Source of the DNA: Ascaphus truei
Lineage: Eukaryota; Chordata; Amphibia; Anura; Ascaphidae
Length of the DNA stretch: 64,000 bases
Direction of reading: 5' to 3'
Assembly: GCA_036426205.1 (NCBI GenBank)
Contig: CM071579.1
Location: 13,732,071 to 13,796,070, forward strand
Shown here: positions 14,101 to 25,600 of the stretch, piece after piece
Numbering within the stretch: the stretch's first letter is position 1
How the letters are laid out: each line of letters opens with the position of its first letter
Notes under the pieces: model-generated
What the model saw: only the letters and a program-made list of their open reading frames with translations
The model's database searches: none
What the model was told of the DNA's origin: nothing
Made by a program: the position numbers and the translations under genes

Positions 14101-17100
14101 CAACAATGAACAGGAATTGGAATGCAGATCTTGCCACATGTATGTGCACTTGGAGCAGCTTTTCCAGGGAGCATACCGCTGTGAGAGGTGTGAGCAGGTG
14201 GTCTCTTTGTAGTCCCAGATTGTTGATCTGAACAGGAAACTTGTAATATTGAGGGTCATTGACTATCTTGCAAGGAATTTAGTGCTCACTGAGCAGGCCC
14301 TGGCTGGGACTACTGGAGCAGAGGGTCGATCTGAAAGTGAGGATCAGGAACCGCTGGGTAACAGAAGGGGAAGCAGGAGGAAGAGACAGGCCAGTTCTGA
14401 GCTGACCCATCCCAATAGATTTGCCAGATTGAGTGAAGATATTGGGAGTGTCGGGGCTGGAATGGCAAGGCTGGGGGAGACTGATTTCTCTAGCAGCCAG
14501 GGAAATAGTTCCTCCAGCACAGAGGGGACTCTGGATACTCCGAAACAAAGAAAAATTGTGGTGGTAGGGGACTCCATTATTAGGTTGTGGGATTGCAGAT
14601 CGGGTAAACATATTGTTGGGAGGGGCTGGGACTGACCCGCGGTCTTTGTACAAGATAGCTGCAATGACAAAGTTAGAGAAAGATGGAGGGTCCTAAAAAG
14701 TTATTTCAGGGATCTAGGCCGCAAGGGACCTCCAAATACCATTGCCATGCGCTCGCTACCCCAGGAAAACAGTTAGGGCTTAGGGAAGTTAATACATGGC
14801 TAAAAAAAGTACTGAAGGAGAGTTTGAGGTTTTTGAGCACTAAGAGTCCTTTTCGGAGTGGTGCTATCTTTATGGTTAAGGATCGATTGAACCATCAACA
14901 AAGAGGGATTTTCTATGCTAGGGGGAGGATGTTAAAAAGGTATTGTATGTCTTTATTTATATAGCGCCATTAATGTACATAACGCTTAAGGTTGGAGGAG
15001 ATTTTAAACTAGGGAGGAGGGGATAAGGACAAGAAACAGATAATGAACTAGACATAATAGATAGGAATGGAGAAATAACTATTGGTCATGGAAGTAGAGT
15101 GGGGGAAAGTGTGAGTTTGGCAAGCAGGGAGGCAACCATATTAAGTACAGATAACACCAGAAAACGTCTAAAGACTAAATCGAATTGGCGTAGAAAGGCA
15201 GGAGCCGATAAGATAATAGTACAGGCTGAAAAAAACCTTAAATGCTTGCTAATGGAAGAAGCCTGACAGATAAAATGGGGGAGCTTGAATTAATATCTGC
15301 AAGGGAGCAGTATGATATCATAGACATTACTGAAACATGGTGGGATGCAACTCATGACTGGGCAGTTAATTTAGAGGGTTATTCCCTTTTTCGGAGGGAT
15401 GGTGAAAATAGAACAGGATGCGTATGTTTATATGTTAAACTGGATCTAAAACCTATTATAAGGGAAGATGTTTGACGGGAATGATGAAAATGTAGAGACC
15501 ATGTGGATAGAAATTAGCAGTGGAGGTAAAAGTATAAATAAAATGTAACCATTATATTTAATATTCAAGGACTCTATTTCCACAGGCTCAGTACCACAAG
15601 ATTGGCGTAAAGCAGGCGTGGTGCCTATATTTAAAAAGGGAGCTAGATCACAACCGGGGAATTACAGACCTGTAAGCCTGACTTCAATAGTGGGGAAACT
15701 ACTTGAAGGTTTAGTATGGGATAATATTCAGGAATACCTAATGGAAAACATAATTATTATTAATAGTCTGCGTGGATTTATGAAGGATAGATGGTGCAAA
15801 ACTAACTTGCCAAGCGTATTAGTTTCTTTTAGGAGGTAAATAGACAATTTGGACCAGGGTAATGCTGTTGATGTGGTCTACTTAGATTTTGCTAAGGCTT
15901 TTCATAATGTGCCACACAAGAGGAAATTGGACTTGGAAAAAAATATATATGCACCTGGCTGGAAAACTGGTTGAAGGATATACAACAAAGTTGTCATAAA
16001 TGGAACATTTTCAGGTTGGGCTAAAGTCGTGAGTGGAGTACCTCAGGGATGGATACTGGGGCCCCTGCTTTTCAACTTGTTTATTAATGACCTTGAGGTT
16101 GGCATAGAGAGCAAAGTCTCCATAACTGCTGATGACACTAAATTGTGTAAGGTAGTAAAATCAGAGCAGGATGTCATTTATCTCTAGAAGGACTTGGAGA
16201 GACTGGAAACTTGAGCAGGTAAATGTCAGATAAGGTTTAATACAGATACATGTAAGGTTATGCATTTGGGATGCAAGAATAAACAGGCGACTTACAAATT
16301 AAACTGGGCAAAATTAGGAGAATCTTTGATGGAGAAGTATTTAGGAGTGCTTGTAGACAGCAGGCTTAGCAATAGTGCCCAGAGTCATGCAGTAGCTGCA
16401 AAGGCAACCAAGATCTTATCTTATATTAATCGGGGAAGGGAAGTAAGCATACTTATTCCCCTCTATAAAGCATTAGTAAGACCACACCTTGAGTAGGGAG
16501 TACTGTTTTGGGCACCACTCCATAAAAGACATTATGGAAATAGAAAAAGTGCAGAGAAGAGCCACCAAATTAATAAAGGGGATGGATAATCTGACACGAG
16601 GAGAGGTTAGCTAAATTATATTCTTTTACAAAGAAACGAGGCGGCTAAGAGGGGATATGATAACTATATACAAATATATTTGGGGACAATTCAAGGAGCT
16701 TTCAAAAGAACTATTCATCCCAAGGGAAGTACAAAGGACTCGGGGGAATCGCTTTAGGTTGGAAGAAAGGAGGTTTCACCAGCAACAAAGGAAAGGGTTC
16801 TTTACAGTAAGGGGCAGTTACAATGTGGTATTCATTACCCATGGAGACTGTGATGGCAGATACAATAGATATCTTCAAAAAAAAGGTTAGACATCTTTTT
16901 AGAAAGAAAAGGTATAAAGGAAATAACAAATAAGTAAACATGGGAAGGATGTTGATCCAGGGAGAATCTGAAATGCCAATATTTTGAGTCAGGAAGAAGA
17001 AATCATTGGATCATTTTTCACTGGGGTTTTTTGTTTGCTTCCTCTGGATCAATATACTGTAATTACGGATATAGGATGAATATCCGTCATCTAAATTTTA

Positions 17101-20100
17101 GCATAGGTTGAACTTGATGGATGTTTGTCTTTTTTTTCAACCTTATCTACTATGTAAGATGTATGGGTTTTATGGGGTTTCTTCAGTAATAAAATTGGGG
17201 TCTCCGCTCCTGTAATATTCACTTGGTAGTTTACCTGGCACAATCCAAATAGCAGCCACAGCACTGTTCATGTTGGCAAAGTAATAACCCGTGACATTGT
17301 AACCCTCACACATTACATAGGGCTTGGGGGAAGGCCTAGATTGCAAATGAAATATTGTATGTAACTTTGGTAGCAAGAGGAGAACCAGCTGTGGCCCAGA
17401 AAAGCCGACTGTGCCAAGAGATTCCCAACGATCCCTGCTGCTGAAGATCTTCCAACATATTACCTGCATCCTGAACACCGCGGACTGGGGTGAGTGTCCT
17501 ATATATGTTTATATTGGTCTGGCCTATATGTCTCTTTTTTGTAGGGTTTCTTTTCTGACATCTGCAGACTTGAGTTACACCCTTCAGACCCGGTTCTTCT
17601 AACCCAGATGTTCTGGTTTGGTCCATTCTGATAAGAAACCCGTGTGCGGCGAAGTCGTTCTCTTCATTGCAGAGGCGCACTGCAGCAATCCCAGTTATTC
17701 CGCGCTCTAGAAAAGGAAACTGCGGAGTTGTATGTAACAAAGCAATCAGCTAAAGTGTTACAGGTTTGAGTGGGGTTTTGAAAAAATATATTTTTATTAG
17801 GTTTTCATATGTTTGACACAAAAATACCGCGTGTGAGCACATTCACACGTCTCAGAGAGGTCTGCAACCCTGCTTTTCCCCATTAGCTCTTGGCATACAC
17901 TGCTTCCACTGCAGTCAGGGATTCTGGGTAATGACATGCAAATCAGCACACTGTCACCTTTTCCTTCATGTCCATCGTAACATGGAACCCTGTACGCTTA
18001 TGCCTGCCGCATTTACACAGCTTTACAGCACAGCCTGGGGCACAGAAGTGCAGAGCCAGTAACCCTATTCATAGATAGCTTTTTCCTCCTTTTGGGTCTC
18101 ATCGGTGCGAGGCTGGTTATACTGGCGTTGCTGTTACTGGGTGTGCACATCATTAATATTTTATATCTATATTGCCGTTCTTAGTGTAGTGTATTCCACT
18201 CGTCCTACTGAAAAACATTACAGATGGCAAAGGCGCCCTTCAGAACTATTAGTATACAGCATGGCCCTGCTTCTCGGCACCCCGCTTTTCAGCGATACGG
18301 CGGTACAGAGAAGGGGGCCGCCATAACTGCATTTGCGCAGAACGGCTGGTCCGAGGTCGCACATGCGCAGAACGGGCCAGTCCGAGGTCACGCATGCGAA
18401 GAACGGGCTGGTCCGCGGGTGTACATGCGCAGAATTAGTGGTTTTCAGAGGTTGCGCATGCGTAGAAGGGCGAATTGTCGGTCTGGGCATGCGCACACAC
18501 TGGTTCTGCTTTCCGGCGATTTTCACTTTGCGGCGGGCCCTTCAAACAGAACCCGCCGCGTGCCCGGGGCCCTCCTGTACTAGAGTGTAAGCTCTTCTGC
18601 AACTAGACATCAGTAGTACTGAGCTATACCAAACACTACAAGAATGGCAGGATAGATATATACAACATTCATTGTGTGCCGCCGGTCAAATATCGCCTAT
18701 CCACAGTGTGTATAACCAGACACAAAGCAGGTTATGGTGAGTGACATCAACCCTCTCCATATGTATATGGAGAAGATTATTTCAACAGAGGGAGAAAGTC
18801 CCCTCGCAGGGCGACCTCAAGAGACAAACCAGATGATTTTAGCATCTACAAATGGAGATCTAATGCAAAAGAACAGCTGAACATAGCACACACATTCTCC
18901 ACTATGGAGTTTCTGGACAAAGATGGCATTATTAAGTTGTTAGTAAGTAATACTGTGGATTTAGCCTGATAACCAACAACGTACCCAGAAGAATCCTGCC
19001 CTGTTCTTTAGACCACCTTGGTTTTATCGTGTGTGTTTCAGTATAAAACTAATCTGCAAACTTTTCTGAAATGTGGGATTGCGCCTATTAATGAAGTTCA
19101 CAAAATAAACGCCCTTACACGGCTTGTGTATATTGCAGTCGGCGCTCATATTTTTAAAGCAGCTGTTCGAGCAATACCCTACGTGTGTTTTTTTTAAAAT
19201 AAATCAGTTCTGTACTATGAGAAAATACTTGTAGCTGTAGCGCACTTTCCCCCACCCCCTGGGAGATATAGCGGCTACTGTGTGTGTGTGTGTGTGTGTT
19301 GCGTTACCTGTGGCTCACAGGAGGTCTGAGCCTCCGCTGCTGGGAGCCTGATCCGTCTGATACCAGCGCCTCCACCTGTGCAGGATCCTAACAGTGTTGG
19401 ATAACCCGTCACAGGACAATGTACCCAGTAACACACACACACCAGAATATGGTATAACAATATTTACTAAGTATAAACTGAATGCCCACCTATAATACAC
19501 AACCACGCCATATAAGACGTATAGTGATAATCCCGTAGAGTATTAGCGCAGTACTTGGGTGCAGGGGCACCAATGTCCTAGTGTTCGGCCCACAATGGAC
19601 ACTCCCACCCCAAGTGTGTTTGACAGCGCTGCCCACATCTAGCGTGTGTAGAGTTGGTGCACTTGGTGATACCTGCCGGGTACTCCGGCACCCGGTAGTG
19701 CCGACTGTAATATAAAGAGCGGTCCGGTCCCACGCCGTCGTTGAGTCCGCCTCCACGTGGGGTGGTGTCCAGCAGGCGTGTCCCACCGTTATAGTCTCTC
19801 CCTGTGTGTGGTGATCTGGTCCCAGACCACCTGATGCCAGGTTGCGGTCGCGTCCTGGCTGTGTCCCTCACTCTTATGCTACAGGGGCAGTGTCCCTATC
19901 TACTGGGCCTGTCCCTGCAGCAACCACAAGCTCAAGGGAGAGTCGTGGCATAGCTGGGACCTAAGGGGGGTCTCTGGCCAAGTGGGGGGGATCACAGACA
20001 CCCTGCACACACACCCTACCCTCTTGTCCCAGCTCTGACTGGCGTGGTCTCCCCAGCTCGCCAAATGTATCTATGTGGAAGTAGGGGGATCTGGCCGCGC

Positions 20101-22579
20101 GATTGGCTGCTATGTGCCACCTGATCCTGCAGCCCTATGTCCTTCTGGGGGCTGTAGTTCCCCTGCGGAGCTATTCTTAACATGGCTGACGCTTGCGTAC
20201 CATCTCGCGCCTGCACATCCAAGATGGCATTGCCCTGCATAGGAGAGCCGCCGGGAGCCTCTCCATACCCCCCGCCTTGCTCCTGCAGCCTCCAGGTAGC
20301 ACCGTACGCTCCCCGGCCCCAACGGAGGTAAGCGGGGGACTCAAGGGGGAACCTGGCCACATAGCATTTAAAACATTTTTTATTTTTTGTATTTTTTAAG
20401 TCATTTTTAATGTTGCTAATGTAGGAAGCATTTCCAAAGTGACAGCCCCCTTCACCTTTTTAATAAGCTCTGGCTCTTGAGCCCCGCCCTCTCTCTAGCA
20501 GTGAACCAATTGTATCTACTAACTGCCCAGTCAATCATATTCCAGGACTACATTGCCCACAATGCTGTGCAAGAACTGAATTAAATAACCCAGAGCAAGC
20601 GATCGATTACAGGAGAACTGATCGATCTGCAGCTTAGCTAATCATTTGTCAGTGTGCAGATTTTTATTGATGCACATATTGAATGGGGGGGAAAAAAATA
20701 TATATATATATATATATATTTATATGTATTATTTATTTATTTTTAAACTGCAGCTTTAATATTAAAGTAGGCAAGTAATTTTCCGTCCTTTTCCGTAGGG
20801 CCAGCCCAGTGGTATCGGAGCCGAGAAACGCCGGCAGCGATGCGCAGACGCCAGACTGCGCAGCCATTACAGACATGCACAAAAACGAGACCCTGCACCG
20901 TCTTCTGGAAGAGCTGGAGGGCAGGTTGGACCTGCAGCTACCGGCGCCAGACAGGCACGCGAAGCGGGTACGTGCGGGCGATACGCGGGTTTGTTAATTA
21001 GGCAGCAAGAAAGAAAGAAAGAAAATGGAATGAAAGGCGCAGGAACGTGTCACATTGCGATGGGGATTGCCAAAGTCATTTCCTATTTCTAACAAGCATT
21101 TGTTGATCTGTGGTGTTGTTGGCTTGTGTTTTTGTTTACGTTGTGTGTTCTTTTGTTTAGATTTTGCTTTCCCGTGTCAATAAGCTCAGTATTTCAGAAG
21201 ATGAAATTGGGGACGTTCTGTATCACTCCCTTGTGAAGGTGAGCATGTACGTTCTACTTTCTCTTTATCCTGATGGTCCTTCGCAAACGCTTCTAAACCT
21301 TTCTAAGTGCTTCCCTTCTGTCTGGGATAGCACAAAATGGCAGAGAAGAGTTGAATGCATCTAAAATTGTAATCGGAAGTCGCTTCCTTCCCTTCGGAGC
21401 CAATAAACAGCGCGGGTGAGAAACGCAAAGGATTCTAGGCGGGAATAGTAATCGGAGTCTCCCTGACGGGACATATTTTTTAACAAATAGTATATTTTAT
21501 TTTAAGATGTGGCTAATATTTCAGGTCGTGCCTGTAATAGAATTAAGACGAAAGAAGGATGATGAAGAAATCACCCTGCGATCCCTGTTATTGACATGTG
21601 AACATCTTGATAGTCATCTGTATAACCATATAGTAGTGAATCAATAGAGTGTTTAAATTCATACAGCGAAGACATATCATTGAGCACAAATAATACCTAA
21701 CAACATGTTTTCCTTTTTGCTTTTCTAATTTATTTTTACCTTTATTTTGGAGAGTTACGTCTTAACCAATATTCTCCATTTCAGGGTCATCATGTGATAA
21801 GTCAATCTCAGTGATCCCATCATAGTTAGTATAGCATGTAGGAGTGTACTAACCTGTTCTGTCCGCCCTTGTTACGTCAAAACGAACATCTGAATTTAAA
21901 AGTTGATTGCTATATACCTGGATCTCCTCCATGAAAACAAAAAATAGAAAAATATGTTGGTATGAGACCACAGATGTGCTGTGTAACCTACAGAAATGGA
22001 GAATATATAAATCCTTCATTTAGGCCAGCGGGACTGAGTGTCTTCAGTGTGTAGATCCATTTACACTCTCGCTGGAGTAACCTCCTGTCTCGGTCGCCTT
22101 TTCTCGTGCCCCAGGGTACATGTTCAATACCAATGAACTTAAGTGCATCACTGACCCCGTTATGTTCTGTCAACTCGTGTCCTGAAACTGGTGTATCAGT
22201 ACTATTACGGATTGAGCCAAGAGGTTCTAGAATTTGGATCTTAAATGCCCTGTGGGTCTTAATAGTATATGTATTGTGTTCATTGGTGTCAAAGATATTC
22301 CTTGGTTGTAGGTACCTGTTTACAGGCCTTACACCTGCTGCATGGATGTGATCCTTTTGGCTTAGTGCCTAGCCATGTTCTACTGGATTTTTGCTGAAAG
22401 TGGCTCCGTACTAAAATATCCTTAAGATTCCGACTTCTCCTGCAGGTCAGCTTAGGAACCGGTTTTAGGACTTTATTTAGATCTTGTGTTAACAATGTAA
22501 TACATAGCGATGTGGTTGAGAAATTAGAAATATCAGTTAATACCCACCTACTTTTTATGGGAAATAATTATTTTAGAGT

Positions 22580-22625
<46 letters not shown>

Positions 22626-25600
22626 GTGTGTGTGTTGTGTGGTGTGTGTGGTTTGTGTATGTGTATATATATATATATATATTACTATTTCGTCGGTGTT
22701 AATATTATAATAAAAATGTATTATTTTTGACCAATAGCTTTGGCTTTTATTAGCATTTGCTGTCCCATTATGTGGGGAGCATTTGCTACAAGTCACATAC
22801 ACCTACCTTTTTGTAATACATACATACATTGGACTATTTCGTTGTACTTGAATATAGAATATTAGACAGAATGCAGCAAACGGGGATCTCACGGTGATTT
22901 CTTCATCATGTTATATATTCTCCCTGTATGCACCAGTCTGTACTATCGGACATTTGAATAGTTGAGTGGTGAGGTGTAATTGTTTGTGCCTGTAATAGGC
23001 CTACTCTCTACTTCAAAGTCAATTGTAGGTGCGATTTCATATTTGACTTCTGAATGCAGCTATCAAACCTACAAGCAGTGAGACACCAATAGTACATATT
23101 GATAATAATAGACTAAACCAAGTGAGCGCAGAAAGGAAGGAGCAGATAAGATAATAGTACAGGCTGAAAAAAACCCTGAAATACATGCTTGCTAATGCAA
23201 GAAGCCTGACAGATAAAATGGAGGAGCTTGAATTAATAGCTGCATGGGAGCAGTATGATATCATAAGCATTACTGAAACATGGAGGGATGAAACTCATGA
23301 CTGGCAGTTAATTTAGAGGGTTATTGCCTTTTTTCAGATGGATCGAGCAAATAGAAGAGGAGGTGGAGTATGTTTATATGTTAAACAGGATCTAAAGCCT
23401 AAATAAGGGAAGTTGTTTACGAAGGGAATGATGAAAATGTAGAGACCTTGTGAATAGAAATTAGCAGTGGAGGTAAAAGTATAAAGTATAAAAGGAGGTA
23501 AAAGTATAAAGAAAATGTTTGTAGGGATATGCTATAAACCACCAAATATCGGTGAGATTGAGGAAGCTAAAATAGTTTTGCAAATGGAGAAGGCATCAAA
23601 ACTGGGTCATGTTTGCATAATGGGTGATTTTAGTTACCCAGACATAGACTGGGGCAATGAGATTTGCATTACAACAAAAGGAAGCAGGTTTTTGGGGATG
23701 CTTAAAGACAATTATATGACCCAAATGATTGAAGAACCAACCAGGAGAGGGGCAATACTGGATTTGGTAATATCAAACAATGTAGAAGTAATTGACAAAT
23801 ATTCAAGTCCCGGAACATTTGGGTATCAGTGATTATAACATGGTCTCATTTGAAATAAATGGTCAAAAAACAAATTACTTGGGTTCAACAAAGACCGTAA
23901 ACTTTAGAAAAGCAGATTTGAATAAACTGAGGTCTAATCTAGTAGTAATACATTGGGATGATGTTATTGCAGGGAAAATGTAGAAGATAAATGGGCAGTC
24001 TTTAAAACAATGTTAGAAAAGCACACTTATCAGTGTATACCCTTGGTAATAAGTATAAAAGAAATAAGTCAAAACCAATGTGGCTAAATAAACAGGTAGG
24101 GGAGGAAATGGACAAGAAGAGGAAGGCTTTTAGATTCTTTAAGTCAGAAGGGACGGAGGCATCGTATCTGAATTATAAGCAATGTAACAAAAATTGCAAA
24201 AGGGCAATCGAGTTAGCAAAAATGGATAATGAAAAAAGGATTGCAATAGAAAGTAAGATAAACCCTAAAAAGTTATTTAGTACCTTAATAACAAAAAAAT
24301 GAGAAAAGAAAATATAGGACCCTTTCAGTGTGAGATGGGCAGGCAGATTATTGGAGATAAGGAAAAGGCAGAGGTATTAAACAAATTCTTTGCCTCTGTG
24401 TTTACCAGGGAAGAATCAATTTCAATAGTAGTGCCGCAGGAGGAAGCAACAACCTCCATATTAATAAATAATTTGTTAACTGAGGAAGACGTTCATAAGC
24501 GGCTTGAAAAAATTAAAGTAAATAAGGCACCTGGCCCCGATGGCATACATCCAAGAGTTCTCAAGAAGCTAAGCTCTGTAATAGCCAAACCATTATATTT
24601 AATATTCATACTTCATTTCCACAGGCTCAGTACCACAAGATTGGCATAAAGCAGATGTGGTGCCTATATTTAAAAAGGGCGCTAGATCACAAGCGGGGAA
24701 TTACAGACCTGTAAGCCTGTCTTCATTAGTGGGGAAACTACTTGAAAGTTTAATACGGGATAATATTCAGGAATACCTAATGGAAAACAAAATCATTAGT
24801 AATAGTCAGCATGGATTTATGAAGGATAGATCATGCCAAACTAACCTTATTTGTTTCTTTGAGGAGGTAAGTAGGAATTTAGACCAGGGTAATGCAGTTG
24901 ATGTGGTCTACTTAGATTTTGCAAAAGCTTTTGATACGGTTTCACACAAGGTTGGTGTACAAAATAAAGTAAATTGGACTCAGTAATAATATATGCACCT
25001 AGATTGAAAACTGGTTGAAGGATAGACAACAGAGGGTTGTCATAAATGGAACGTTTTCAGGTTGGGCTAAAGTCGTGAGTGGAGTACCTACGGGATCGGT
25101 ACTGGGACCCCTGCTTTTTAACTTGTTTATTAATTTCCTTGAGGTTGGCATCGAGAGCAAAGTCTCCATCTTTGCTGATGATACTATATTGTGTAAGGTA
25201 ATAGAATCAGAGCAGGGTGTAATTTCTCTTCAGAAGGACTTGGAGAGACTGGAAACTTGGGCAGGTAAATGGCAGATGAGGTTTAATACAGATAAATGTA
25301 AGGTTATGCATTTAGGATGCAAGAATAAACTGGCGACTTACACATTAAATGGGAATACATTGGGGGAGTCCTTGAGGGAGAAGGATTTAGGAGTGCTTGT
25401 AGATAGCAGGCTTAGCAATAGTGCCCAAAGTCATGCAGTAGCTGCAAAGGCAAACAAGATCTTATCTTGCATTAAACGGCTGGATGGAAGGGATGTAAAC
25501 ATAATTATGCCCCTTTACAAAGCATTAGTAAGACCACACATTGAGTATGGAGAACAATTTTGGGCGACACTCCTTAGAAAATACATTCTGGAACTAGAGA

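Larger units (their letters stand above)
17490..20798. other. TTC17 intron between exons i and j
   Basis: Holds an interspersed repeat (17826-18075), a 31-bp minisatellite (18331-18505), a GC-rich block (19260-20360) and a (TA)n run at 20698-20719. The stretches 18600-19250 and 20370-20690 show nothing recognisable. Confidence 0.6.
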
